Positions 51,579 to 57,840 of a DNA stretch of 64,000 bases are shown piece by piece. Location: the NCBI GenBank assembly GCA_005502775.1, contig SCNI01000011.1:35393-99392 (forward strand). Direction: 5' to 3'. The position numbers were made by a program, and so were the translations under genes. Origin of the DNA: Microbacteriaceae bacterium 3FA27C10. Its GTDB lineage: Bacteria > Actinomycetota > Actinomycetes > Actinomycetales > Microbacteriaceae. Each line of letters opens with the position of its first letter. The stretch's first letter is position 1. The notes beneath the pieces are model-generated. The model was not told the origin of the DNA. It saw nothing but the letters and a program-made list of their open reading frames with translations, and did not search any database.

Positions 51579-51868
51579 TGGCTGTCTACGTCGACAACTT
51601 CAAGGCCAAGGCAGACGTCCCGAACGGCAACCGTGTGGTGCGCGGCGTCTGGTGCCACATGACTGCCGACACCACCGAAGAGCTGCTGGAAATGGCCGAC
51701 AAGATCGGCATGAAGCGCTCCTGGATTCAGTACCCCGGGACGTGGAAAGAGCACTTCGACGTGACGCTCTCGAAGCGTGCGCTTGCCGTCGCGGCCGGCG
51801 CCGTCGAGGTGGACGTGCGCGACAGCGTCATGGCCATGCGCGAGCGCTGGGAAGCGAGGCAGCCGTGA
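51578..51868 (+). CDS. DUF4031-like protein
   Basis: 96 residues. MAVYVDNFKAKA, then GVWCHMTADTTEELLEMADKIGMKRSWIQYPGTWKEHFDVTLSKRALAVAAGAVEVD, matches the DUF4031 pattern (VYVD, W-C-H-M-x-AD, ELH/ELL-x-x-A-x-x-G, HFDV, A-x-x-AGA). It is common in actinobacteria and their phages; the function is unknown. It overlaps the phosphatase gene. Confidence 0.75.
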   Translation: MAVYVDNFKAKADVPNGNRVVRGVWCHMTADTTEELLEMADKIGMKRSWIQYPGTWKEHFDVTLSKRALAVAAGAVEVDVRDSVMAMRERWEARQP

Positions 51869-52329
51869 AGCCGGCAGTGATTGTCGACGTCGACGGCACC
51901 CTCGCGGATGTCTCGGGCATCCGGCACTACGTACTCGATGACCCGCACCGGAAGCTGTTCCACAAGTTCCACGCCGCCTCCGTGTTCGTCGAGCCGATCG
52001 CTGAAGTCGCCGCGATCACGAAAGCGCTGCACGCCACCGGCCTCACGATCATCATCCTCACGTCTCGACGCGAGCAGTGGCGGCACATCACCCGCACCTG
52101 GCTGAACAAGTGGGAGATCCCCCACCACGCCCTCGGGATGCGCGCGGACCACGACGACCGCCGTGACGACGACGTGAAGCGCGACCTCCATGACCGCATG
52201 TGCGAGCTCTACGGCGTGACCGCGGTGCTGGCCATCGATGACAACCCGACCGTTATCGCATTGTGGCGATCGATGAACATCCCGACCGTGCGTGTGCCCG
52301 GCTGGGAAGAGGAGATTCCAAAGCCATGA
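51865..52329 (+). CDS. HAD-family polynucleotide phosphatase (Pnkp 3'-phosphatase-like)
   Basis: 154 residues from GTG 51,865. The HAD motif I is VIVDVDGTLADVSG; motif II is TIIILTSRREQWRHITRTWLNKWEIPHHALGMRADHDDRRDDDVKRDL, with the T-x-x-WL, L-x-MR and D-R-x-D-x-x-VK features of the T4 polynucleotide kinase phosphatase domain; motif IV is VLAIDDNPTVIALWRSMNIPTVRVPGW. It lacks a kinase domain. It probably removes 3'-phosphates from nucleic acid ends; it lies 1.2 kb downstream of rtcB. Confidence 0.83.
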   Translation: MKPAVIVDVDGTLADVSGIRHYVLDDPHRKLFHKFHAASVFVEPIAEVAAITKALHATGLTIIILTSRREQWRHITRTWLNKWEIPHHALGMRADHDDRRDDDVKRDLHDRMCELYGVTAVLAIDDNPTVIALWRSMNIPTVRVPGWEEEIPKP

Positions 52330-52769
52330 CAGAGATGCGCATCCTCACCGTGAAGCAGCCCTTCGCGTGGGCCATCCTCCAGGGTGGCAAGACGGTCGAG
52401 AACCGGTCCCGCTCGACGAGCTACCGCGGGCCCGTCGCGATCCATGCCGGGCTCACCTGGGATTATAGCGGGGTCTTCACCGTCGCGAACCTCGCGCCGG
52501 CCAATGTCTCCCGGTCCCGTCAACGGCTCCTCGAGGTCGTGGGCGCGATCATCGGCGTCGTAGACCTCGTGGGCGTGCACCACTGGGAGGACTGTCGTCG
52601 TGGCGCGCTCGGCACCTGCTCCCTGTGGGCTGAACGTCAGGGCTACCACTGGCAGCTCGACGACCCGCGCCCACTGGTCGAGCCGATCCCCTACCGGGGC
52701 GCGCTCGGCCTCCGCCGCCTCCCCGCCGACATCATCCAGCAGATCACCGACAAGACCGGAGGTGCCTGA
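52326..52769 (+). CDS. ASCH-domain protein
   Basis: 147 residues from ATG 52,326. RILTVKQPFAWAILQGGKTVENRSRSTSYRGPVAIHAG is the ASCH signature (G-x-K-T-x-E-x-R, then R-G-x-x-x-IHA). VVGAIIGVVDLVGVHHW and the YRGALGLRRLP tail fit. The PUA-like ASCH fold binds RNA or modified nucleosides; some members hydrolyse N4-acetylcytidine. It lies next to the RtcB/phosphatase genes. Confidence 0.83.
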   Translation: MTEMRILTVKQPFAWAILQGGKTVENRSRSTSYRGPVAIHAGLTWDYSGVFTVANLAPANVSRSRQRLLEVVGAIIGVVDLVGVHHWEDCRRGALGTCSLWAERQGYHWQLDDPRPLVEPIPYRGALGLRRLPADIIQQITDKTGGA

Positions 52770-52924
52770 TGGCACAGATCGAAATCCGTCTCTTCACCGA
52801 CGACGGCAGCCAGTACCACATCGCCCGCACGATCCCTTCCCGGGAGACCTATCAGAGCCTGCCACTCGAGCACGGCGGCGATGAACAACAACGAAGAGAA
52901 CCCCCGATGGAGGAAGCATCATGA
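52769..52924 (+). CDS. small phage protein (51 aa)
   Basis: MAQIEIRLFTDDGSQYHIAR-, ending RREPPMEEAS. It has the TGATG junction with the ASCH gene and ATGA overlap with the next. A short beta-rich start is followed by a charged tail. The function is unknown. Confidence 0.5.
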   Translation: MAQIEIRLFTDDGSQYHIARTIPSRETYQSLPLEHGGDEQQRREPPMEEAS

Positions 52925-53160
52925 CCGAGAACGAAGAGAAGCCACAGATCGACCGCGCAGAGCTAACGTCCCTGGTCGCATACTCCCTCGGCTGGGAATG
53001 GGAGCCTGCCGAAGGTGTGCCGTCGGTTGCCGAGTGCCTGAGTGACACGATCGACGCTCTCGAAGAATGGATCGCGGCCCGCGACGCCGCCGAGATAGCG
53101 ATCGCCCGCCAGAAAGTCCTTGCTCTCCGACTGCTCGCCACCCCCGGGGAGGTTCTGTGA
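52921..53160 (+). CDS. phage hypothetical protein
   Basis: 79 residues. It is acidic and helical (ELTSLVAYSLGWEWEPAEGVPSVAECLSDTIDALEEWIAARDAAEIAIARQ). No family is recognised. It is coupled to both neighbours. Confidence 0.52.
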   Translation: MTENEEKPQIDRAELTSLVAYSLGWEWEPAEGVPSVAECLSDTIDALEEWIAARDAAEIAIARQKVLALRLLATPGEVL

Positions 53161-54110
53161 TGGACGACGAGAAGAAGCCTTATTGCGGTCTTGGGTCGTG
53201 TACCGCGCTGGCAGGCCATGACGGGTCGTGTGCTGAGGCAAGCGGATGGGAGACGGGAGAGACCATGACCGACGACGAGAAGCGGGTCGCGGAGATCCGA
53301 AAGCGGGCAGAAGCCGCAACCGAGGGGCCGTGGAACGCAGGCGACTACACCGACCTGCCCGACGACGAAGGATGCGGGATCACGGCAGGGCCAGAAGGGA
53401 CGATAGAGGAGCGGATCATCGCCTACGCCATCGAGTACCCCTGGACCACCCCAGAGTCGTGCACCGCCGACGCCGAGTTTATCGCCCACGCCCGTGAGGA
53501 CATCCCGTGGCTGTTGGCCGATCGCACCGCCCTGTTGGAGCGGCTGCGCACCACAGAAGCCGAACGAGGTGATCGCGAGTTCCTGCGCCGCGTCTGGAAG
53601 GCGATGGGCTGCGAGCAGAACCCGGATGATTTCAAGGCATCGGTCCGGGACCAGATGTGGCAAATGGTGGTCGAAGATGCAGCTGCAAACGCCGCAAAGA
53701 ACAACTGGCTCTACCGGGAGAACGTCACTTTGATGGAGCATCTGCGCGTCGCTGAGGTCAGGGCGGCAGAAGCGGAAGCCGCTGTGCAGGACGCGCTCAA
53801 TGCTGTGAGTGAGGCAGACGAGGCTGTTAGCGCAGAGATCGCGCGTCGAGCAGCACTCGAAGCCGTCATCACGGAAGCACCACACGATCCGGACTGCACG
53901 CACCGCTGGGACGACCCGAAGGGGCTGCAGCGGTGCGAGTGCTACAAGTCCGCCGCCACCTCTGAGGTTCTTGCTCGCGTCAAAGCCGAAGCCGCCGCTA
54001 CCGCTCTCGACGAAGCGGCCGACCACATCCGCCACAAGCAGCACGCCGAGTCGGTGAGGTTGGATCTCGCCCACCGGGCTGCTGCCTACCGGGCAGGAGC
54101 TGAGCGGTGA
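53160..54110 (+). CDS. phage early protein, Ea22-like with coiled coil
   Basis: 316 residues from ATG 53,160. A small Cys/His N-terminus (PYCGLGSCTALAGHDGSC) is followed by EKRVAEIRKRAEAATEGPWNAGDYTDLP- and EFIAHAREDIPWLLADRTALLERLRTTEAERGDREFLRRVWKAMG. This arrangement (R-A-E-A-A-T-x-G-P-W, DxEFIAHAREDIPWLLA) is frequent in actinophage Ea22-like early proteins. Residues about 190-250 are coiled coil. An HDPDCTHRWDDPKGLQRCECY zinc-like cluster lies near the end. The function is unknown. Confidence 0.65.
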   Translation: MDDEKKPYCGLGSCTALAGHDGSCAEASGWETGETMTDDEKRVAEIRKRAEAATEGPWNAGDYTDLPDDEGCGITAGPEGTIEERIIAYAIEYPWTTPESCTADAEFIAHAREDIPWLLADRTALLERLRTTEAERGDREFLRRVWKAMGCEQNPDDFKASVRDQMWQMVVEDAAANAAKNNWLYRENVTLMEHLRVAEVRAAEAEAAVQDALNAVSEADEAVSAEIARRAALEAVITEAPHDPDCTHRWDDPKGLQRCECYKSAATSEVLARVKAEAAATALDEAADHIRHKQHAESVRLDLAHRAAAYRAGAER

Positions 54111-54313
54111 AGTGGCATCGGGCGGGCGGAACGATCGAGGTCGAGGATCGACGCGAGGTTGTCGCAGTCATCAACCCGAACGGCATCCGCTACTTCGCCC
54201 GCTACGCGAAGCACCTCCCGGGGAGCACCATCTGGGTGCTCGGCCGGCACCAGCAGGAGTCCGACCTCATCGCCCGAGGCTGGCAGATCATCAAGGAGAA
54301 CACACGACCATGA
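54107..54313 (+). CDS. phage hypothetical protein
   Basis: 68 residues from GTG 54,107. It is a beta-rich small protein (KWHRAGGTIEVEDRREVVAVINPNGIRYFARYAKHLPGSTIWVLGRHQQESDLIARGW). The function is unknown. It overlaps both neighbours. Confidence 0.52.
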   Translation: MKWHRAGGTIEVEDRREVVAVINPNGIRYFARYAKHLPGSTIWVLGRHQQESDLIARGWQIIKENTRP

Positions 54314-54558
54314 CTGGCCGGAATATCACCACCGAGGTCGTGAAGGATGCGGTCACGTTCCCCCGCACTCGTCTGGGTGAACCCCGCACGATCGAACCGG
54401 AGGACTTCGACCGGTGGCTTGCCAGGGTCAAGAGGGAAGCCGCCCGGGACGCATGGGATGAGGGTGCACGGTGGGCGTTCGAAGAGATCACTGGTGAACC
54501 AGAGAAACGATTCGGTCTCGCACCAGGAGACAACCCGTACCGAGAAGGGAACGACTGA
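54310..54558 (+). CDS. phage hypothetical protein
   Basis: 82 residues from ATG 54,310. FDRWLARVKREAARDAWDEGARWAFEEITGEPEKRFGLAPGDNPYREG is a motif recurrent in actinophage small proteins: helical DAWDEG followed by a conserved NPYR near the C-terminus. The function is unknown. Confidence 0.55.
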   Translation: MTGRNITTEVVKDAVTFPRTRLGEPRTIEPEDFDRWLARVKREAARDAWDEGARWAFEEITGEPEKRFGLAPGDNPYREGND

Positions 54559-54776
54559 TGCCCAGGAACACACGAGTAGCCGGCCACAGCCTCTGGTGGG
54601 AGGGTGCACCTCACAACGACTACGGGCACCGGATCGGTGGCTTCCGCGGAGGCGTGACTGGTGTTGGCCGCGGTACGTGCACCTGCGGTGAGATGTCCGA
54701 CGCACTCCCGAGCGGCAACGCCCGACGCGCGTGGCACGACGAACACAAGGCCGCTATCCGAGAGCAGGTGAAGTGA
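54558..54776 (+). CDS. phage hypothetical protein with Cys pair
   Basis: 72 residues. VAGHSLWWEGAPHNDYGHRIGGFRGGVTGVGRGTCTCGEMSDALPSGNARRAWHDEHKAAIREQ carries a CTCGE Cys pair and a W-H-x-x-H element, suggesting a small zinc-binding protein. The family is not recognised. Confidence 0.52.
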   Translation: MPRNTRVAGHSLWWEGAPHNDYGHRIGGFRGGVTGVGRGTCTCGEMSDALPSGNARRAWHDEHKAAIREQVK

Positions 54777-55003
54777 TGGCCGAACCGAAACCCCACGTCT
54801 ACATCCAGTGGAAGGGCACAAACGTGTGCCTCGACCTGCACTGCGAGTGCGATGCCGAGGACTTTGGCCACTTCGACGGCATCGGCGCCTACGCGATCGA
54901 GTGCCACAATTGCGGCCGCAAGTGGACCCTTCCGATGGATCTCGAACTGATCCCGTGGAACGGAACCCACGAGCCCGTACTGACCAGAGGAGACAACTTC
55001 TAG
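54776..55003 (+). CDS. phage zinc-ribbon-like protein
   Basis: 75 residues from ATG 54,776. VYIQWKGTNVCLDLHCECDAEDFGHFDGIGAYAIECHNCGRKWTLP has four cysteines in C-x3-C and C-x2-C spacing, as in a zinc ribbon. I recall this W-K-G-T-x-x-C-x-D-x-x-C-x-C arrangement as common in actinophage genomes. The function is unknown. Confidence 0.58.
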   Translation: MAEPKPHVYIQWKGTNVCLDLHCECDAEDFGHFDGIGAYAIECHNCGRKWTLPMDLELIPWNGTHEPVLTRGDNF

Positions 55004-55284
55004 TGCCCGCCATCGACACCATGTTCGACAGCCCCGGAGAACCCGAGCTGCATATCACCCTGTCGTACCCGCGAATCGAAGGGAACACCAACACCATCCG
55101 CCTCGAGCTCGGCGACGTGCGCGCCGCAGACGACCTCATCATCACCTTCGACTTCGAACGCAACGGCTGGCGCATCGGCATGGACACAACTCGGCAGACG
55201 ACCTTCGGCATGGACACCATCGACCAGGACCAGGAAGTCGCGTTCATCCCGGCCTGGAACGAAAGGACGGCGCATGACGAGTGA
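55003..55284 (+). CDS. phage hypothetical protein
   Basis: 93 residues from GTG 55,003 (TAGTG junction). It is acidic and beta-rich (LHITLSYPRIEGNTNTIRLELGDVRAADDLIITFDFERNGWRIGMD), ending EVAFIPAWNERTAHDE. The function is unknown. Confidence 0.52.
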   Translation: MPAIDTMFDSPGEPELHITLSYPRIEGNTNTIRLELGDVRAADDLIITFDFERNGWRIGMDTTRQTTFGMDTIDQDQEVAFIPAWNERTAHDE

Positions 55285-55483
55285 GAGGACCCTCGACCCG
55301 AACGTCTGGGTGACGGTAGCCCAGGCAGCCCCGCTCATGGGCCGCACCGAACGCACGATCTACCTCTGGATCGACGACCACAAGGTCACCCCGAGGAAGA
55401 ACGACGACGGTCTCCTCATCATCCGCTACGGCGCACTCCTCGCTGCCGAAGCAGAGATCAAGCGGGGCCGCCCCAGATCGTAG
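55274..55483 (+). CDS. MerR/HTH_17-like DNA-binding protein
   Basis: 69 residues, overlapping the previous gene by 11 nt. VWVTVAQAAPLMGRTERTIYLWIDDHKVTPRKNDDGLLIIRYGALLAAEAEIKRGRP is a helix-turn-helix plus wing, like excisionase/transcription factor domains. It is the last gene of the 43.9-55.5 kb block, next to the regulatory region, so it may control the late switch (inference). Confidence 0.7.
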   Translation: MTSERTLDPNVWVTVAQAAPLMGRTERTIYLWIDDHKVTPRKNDDGLLIIRYGALLAAEAEIKRGRPRS

Positions 55484-55508
55484 ACACACCCCGCCGACTC
55501 AGAAAAGC

Positions 55509-55538
55509 TTCAAATCCTTCACTGGCGGCACTATAGAT
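55509..55538 (+). promoter_or_regulatory. candidate rightward promoter
   Basis: TTCAAA (55,509-55,514), a 17-nt spacer, then TATAGAT (55,532-55,538). It lies in the first gap after the long overlapping operon, upstream of a hairpin and a 29-codon ORF. The match to sigma-70-type consensus is fair. No experimental support. Confidence 0.4.
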
Positions 55539-55627
55539 TCAGGGCTTCGGCCGCGAGCTGAGCCCCCACCCCCACACTCGGCGCAGACCATCGGTCGCGT
55601 CTGAGGACCGGCCCCTTCACCGGTTCA

Positions 55628-55655
55628 GCCGGTCGGCATGCGCGTGCCGACCGGC
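55628..55655 (+). terminator. strong hairpin in the 55.5-55.7 kb gap
   Basis: GCCGGTCGGCA-TGCGCG-TGCCGACCGGC, an 11-bp perfect stem with a 6-nt loop, is followed by CACACTCTT rather than a T-run. It could be a terminator for the upstream operon or a structured leader for transcripts from the promoter-like site at 55,509. Confidence 0.55.
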
Positions 55656-55684
55656 CACACTCTTCCACGCACCCTGGAGGCACT

Positions 55685-55774
55685 GTGCAAGACCCCTACC
55701 GCTGTGGCGTCTGCGGAGCAGCCAAGGTCGTCCCGTCGCTCGCTCGACGCTGCGAGCAGAAGCACAAGGCCTAG
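55685..55774 (+). CDS. tiny zinc-knuckle-like protein (29 aa)
   Basis: VQDPYRCGVCGAAKVVPSLA-, ending ARRCEQKHKA, from GTG 55,685 with CTGGAGG upstream. A C-x2-C pair plus a later Cys and His could bind one zinc. Its stop overlaps the 3' end of the convergent HTH gene by 4 nt. A real product is plausible because of the good ribosome site. Confidence 0.42.
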   Translation: MQDPYRCGVCGAAKVVPSLARRCEQKHKA

Positions 55775-56013
55775 CCGACGATCCTCGACCCGGGACGCAG
55801 CTGCTTCGGGTCAGGCTGAGGCAGCACACCACCATTGGCTCGCTTCGCTGCCGTCTGGGTCGCCTGGAAGGACAGGCCAGCCTTCGCCGCGATGTCCTTC
55901 CACGCGTGACCGCTGACGCGCAGCTCAACGAACTTCCGGTCACGCTCCCCCTCGGCAGCCTTGCCGTCGACGATGCGCTCCGTGATGGGGTCCAGCTCAT
56001 TCAGCTCGGTCAT
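55771..56013 (-). CDS. small HTH-like regulator, minus strand
   Basis: 80 residues from ATG 56,013 (MTELNELDPITERIVDGKAA). The segment GERDRKFVELRVSGHAWKDIAAKAGLSFQATQTAAKRANGG fits a helix-turn-helix with recognition helix FQATQTAAKRA. It is transcribed against the phage operons. A 13-bp palindrome GCAAG-CCG-CTTGC lies 15 nt upstream of its start, and two further copies flank the next promoter pair. This suggests autoregulation and control of neighbours (inference). Confidence 0.65.
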   Translation of the reverse strand: MTELNELDPITERIVDGKAAEGERDRKFVELRVSGHAWKDIAAKAGLSFQATQTAAKRANGGVLPQPDPKQLRPGSRIVG

Positions 56014-56027
56014 AGCATCCGAGTTTA

Positions 56028-56040
56028 GCAAGCCGCTTGC
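56028..56040. promoter_or_regulatory. 13-bp operator-like palindrome GCAAG-N3-CTTGC (copy 1)
   Basis: GCAAG-CCG-CTTGC, within TAGCAAG...CTTGCG, just upstream of the minus-strand HTH gene. The flanking TA and G are shared with the two copies at 56,337 and 56,356. Confidence 0.65.
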
Positions 56041-56069
56041 GTCATCCCGATCAGCCAGAGTGCGCCAGT

Positions 56070-56324
56070 TCACAGCTCGGCACCCGCGACTCCGAACCAC
56101 ACCGTACGGCCATTGACGACGAGCTGCAGGCGTTGGCCCTCGCCAATCTCGACATCGATGACTGGGGCACCTTCGGCATCAGGGCGCACCAGCAGGGTGA
56201 GCACGGTGGTCTCATCGCTGTTGTCGAAGTCGACCTTCCCGTAGCGGTGCTCCTCGCCAACCTCATGCCAGGGCTGAGGGCGGTAGACGGTGTCATTGTC
56301 ATAGGGAGTCAGTGGTGATGTCAT
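56070..56324 (-). CDS. phage hypothetical protein, minus strand
   Basis: 84 residues from ATG 56,324 with GGAG upstream (MTSPLTPYDNDTVYRPQPWH). It is acidic and beta-rich (ETTVLTLLVRPDAEGAPVIDVEIGEGQRLQLVVNGRTVWFGV), perhaps a small beta-sandwich. It is divergent from the gene at 56,381 across two tandem operator-like palindromes, and upstream of the HTH gene on the same strand. The function is unknown. Confidence 0.55.
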   Translation of the reverse strand: MTSPLTPYDNDTVYRPQPWHEVGEEHRYGKVDFDNSDETTVLTLLVRPDAEGAPVIDVEIGEGQRLQLVVNGRTVWFGVAGAEL

Positions 56325-56336
56325 GCTCCAAATCTA

Positions 56337-56349
56337 GCAAGTCACTTGC
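56337..56349. promoter_or_regulatory. 13-bp operator-like palindrome GCAAG-N3-CTTGC (copy 2)
   Basis: GCAAG-TCA-CTTGC, 12 nt upstream of the minus-strand gene starting at 56,324. It is tandem with copy 3 (19-nt centre-to-centre), so the pair lies in the divergent promoter region. Confidence 0.65.
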
Positions 56350-56355
56350 GTTAGC

Positions 56356-56368
56356 GCAAGGTGCTTGC
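56356..56368. promoter_or_regulatory. 13-bp operator-like palindrome GCAAG-N3-CTTGC (copy 3)
   Basis: GCAAG-GTG-CTTGC, 12 nt before the plus-strand ATG at 56,381. Together with copy 2 it makes a larger imperfect inverted repeat spanning 56,335-56,370. Confidence 0.65.
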
Positions 56369-56380
56369 TACAGTGAATGC

Positions 56381-56587
56381 ATGCAGAGCACATCGAACCC
56401 CCTCCTCACCAAGCTGCGCCGCACCGCCAAGGTGCTCGGCAAGCCTCAGTCGACCGTCGCGGCCAACTGGCTCGCCACGCCGGCAATGACCCAGGGCTAC
56501 TCCCCCAGCCGGCACCTCGGCATGACCCGCGCCGAGTACGTGAAGGGCCAGGCCATCGTCCGCCGCCTCGCGGGGTGCGCACGATGA
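56381..56587 (+). CDS. small basic phage protein
   Basis: 68 residues from ATG 56,381 (MQSTSNPLLTKLRRTAKVLG). It is strongly basic with a helical start (KLRRTAKVLGKPQSTVAANWLA), perhaps DNA-binding. It is directly controlled by the GCAAG-N3-CTTGC palindromes immediately upstream. It overlaps the next small gene by ATGA. Confidence 0.5.
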   Translation: MQSTSNPLLTKLRRTAKVLGKPQSTVAANWLATPAMTQGYSPSRHLGMTRAEYVKGQAIVRRLAGCAR

Positions 56588-56685
56588 ACGCGACTATCAA
56601 GGCGTCGAGCGACTCCGCCAAGCGCGACCTCGAACTGATCTGCGACATCTGCAACGATCACCTCTGCGACGTGCAAGACGGCTGA
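56584..56685 (+). CDS. tiny Cys-rich phage protein (33 aa)
   Basis: MNATIKASSDSAKRDLELIC- then DICNDHLCDVQDG. Cys at positions 20, 23 and 28 plus a His could coordinate zinc. It is translationally coupled to the preceding gene (ATGA). The function is unknown. Confidence 0.42.
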   Translation: MNATIKASSDSAKRDLELICDICNDHLCDVQDG

Positions 56686-56744
56686 TCCTTCTCGCAAGCG
56701 TCGCCGCCGACCACGAGTACAGCTGCAGTCCTGAGCCTCTCTCC

Positions 56745-57014
56745 ATGACGCGGCAGGCACTGAGCGGCTCGGCCGCGGCATCACGTCTCGCCGTTGGCAT
56801 GGGCTTGCTTCCGCACCGCAAGCTCGCCGCGGCGATCACCTCTCACCTGAACGACAGAGGCATCCACTTCAGCACTCACACAAACATCGTGGGCACGCTC
56901 ACGTACAGCACCAGCGCACGCCAGGCGATGACACCCCAGCAGGCAGCCGACACCTTCCTCGGCCACCTCGGTGGATTCGCCGGCGTGATGGACAGCTTTG
57001 CCTCAGGGGGCTGA
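56745..57014 (+). CDS. phage hypothetical protein
   Basis: 89 residues from ATG 56,745 (TRQALSGSAAASRLAVGMGLLPHRKLAAAITSHLNDRGIHFSTHTNIVGTLTYSTSARQAMTPQQAADTFLGHLGGFAGVMDSF). No strong ribosome site is seen. It has a mixed composition with a helical C-terminus. The function is unknown. Confidence 0.45.
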   Translation: MTRQALSGSAAASRLAVGMGLLPHRKLAAAITSHLNDRGIHFSTHTNIVGTLTYSTSARQAMTPQQAADTFLGHLGGFAGVMDSFASGG

Positions 57015-57015
57015 C

Positions 57016-57183
57016 ATGCGAGAGAAGCACCTCGACTCACCCGCACCCGACCGGCCCATCATGCACGCACCCTGGCCCGGCCCGATGTACTGGGACTGGC
57101 GCTGCCGCATCTGTTCCGAACCCGTCATCGATCACGCACCCTGGTGGCTGCGCATCTGGCACAAGCTCACTGCGAGCACGTAG
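57016..57183 (+). CDS. small phage protein (55 aa) with Cys pair
   Basis: MREKHLDSPAPDRPIMHAPW-, continuing with a tryptophan-rich part WDWRCRICSEPVIDHAPWWLRIWHKLT. The C-x2-C pair and nearby His suggest a single zinc knuckle. It starts 1 nt after the preceding stop. It is the last gene before the terminator ahead of the terminase genes. Confidence 0.48.
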   Translation: MREKHLDSPAPDRPIMHAPWPGPMYWDWRCRICSEPVIDHAPWWLRIWHKLTAST

Positions 57184-57199
57184 CAACACCCCGAGTACT

Positions 57200-57258
57200 C
57201 GAAGCCCCTGACGCAGTCGACCCACGTAGGTCGGGTCTGCCGGGGGCTTCGTTCTTTC
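57200..57258 (+). terminator. rho-independent-like terminator before terminase
   Basis: CGAAGCCCC (57,200-57,208) pairs with GGGGCTTCG (57,243-57,251), enclosing a second small stem GACC-CACGTA-GGTC, and is followed by TTCTTT. It separates the regulatory/early genes from the late packaging genes. Confidence 0.7.
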
Positions 57259-57282
57259 CCACTGTCAGAGCCAGGCGCTCCG

Positions 57283-57840
57283 ATGGTCGCCCCCAAGTCC
57301 GAAGCCGAGGTGATCCTTGTGGCGCATCGCGGAACATTCGATACCAAACGCGCGAGGGCACGTGAGCTGTACGACCTGGGGTTGTCGTGCAATCAGATCG
57401 CGAAGCAGCTGGGTTGTTCGCCGTCGACGGTGTCTCGGTGGGCGAAGAGCGAGGGGCTGTCGTTCGATCGGTCGAAGACGGCTGCTGCTGTTGAGGCGCA
57501 CACGATTGATCTTGCTGAGGAGCGGGTGCTGCTGGCGAAGGATTTGATGGTTCTCGCTCGAGCGGAGATCGCGGGGCTCAAGCGGCCTTACCTTGTCTTC
57601 AACTTCGGCGGCAAGGACAACACGTACGCGGAGCACACGCTGCAAGAGGCTCCGATGGACGTGAAGCGGTCGGTCACGATGATCGCTGGTGTTGCGTTCG
57701 ATAAGGCGACGCGGATCGTGGAGAAGGACAACGGCGGTCTCGATGATGCGGTCGGCGTGATCGACGCGTTGGCGGGGAACATGGCTGCCGCGGCTGAGCT
57801 GCTGCGTGCTCGAGGAGAGACGCCGACCGATGGATCTTGA
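57283..57840 (+). CDS. terS: phage terminase small subunit (HTH-containing)
   Basis: 185 residues. The N-terminal HTH is KRARARELYDLGLSCNQIAKQLGCSPSTVSRWAKSEGLSF (residues about 22-62), the DNA-recognition domain of the small terminase. Helical oligomerisation segments follow. It overlaps terL by 11 nt. It recognises the packaging site and loads the large subunit. Codon use (TCG, GTG, GAG) shifts at this point relative to the preceding early genes. Confidence 0.8.
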   Translation: MVAPKSEAEVILVAHRGTFDTKRARARELYDLGLSCNQIAKQLGCSPSTVSRWAKSEGLSFDRSKTAAAVEAHTIDLAEERVLLAKDLMVLARAEIAGLKRPYLVFNFGGKDNTYAEHTLQEAPMDVKRSVTMIAGVAFDKATRIVEKDNGGLDDAVGVIDALAGNMAAAAELLRARGETPTDGS

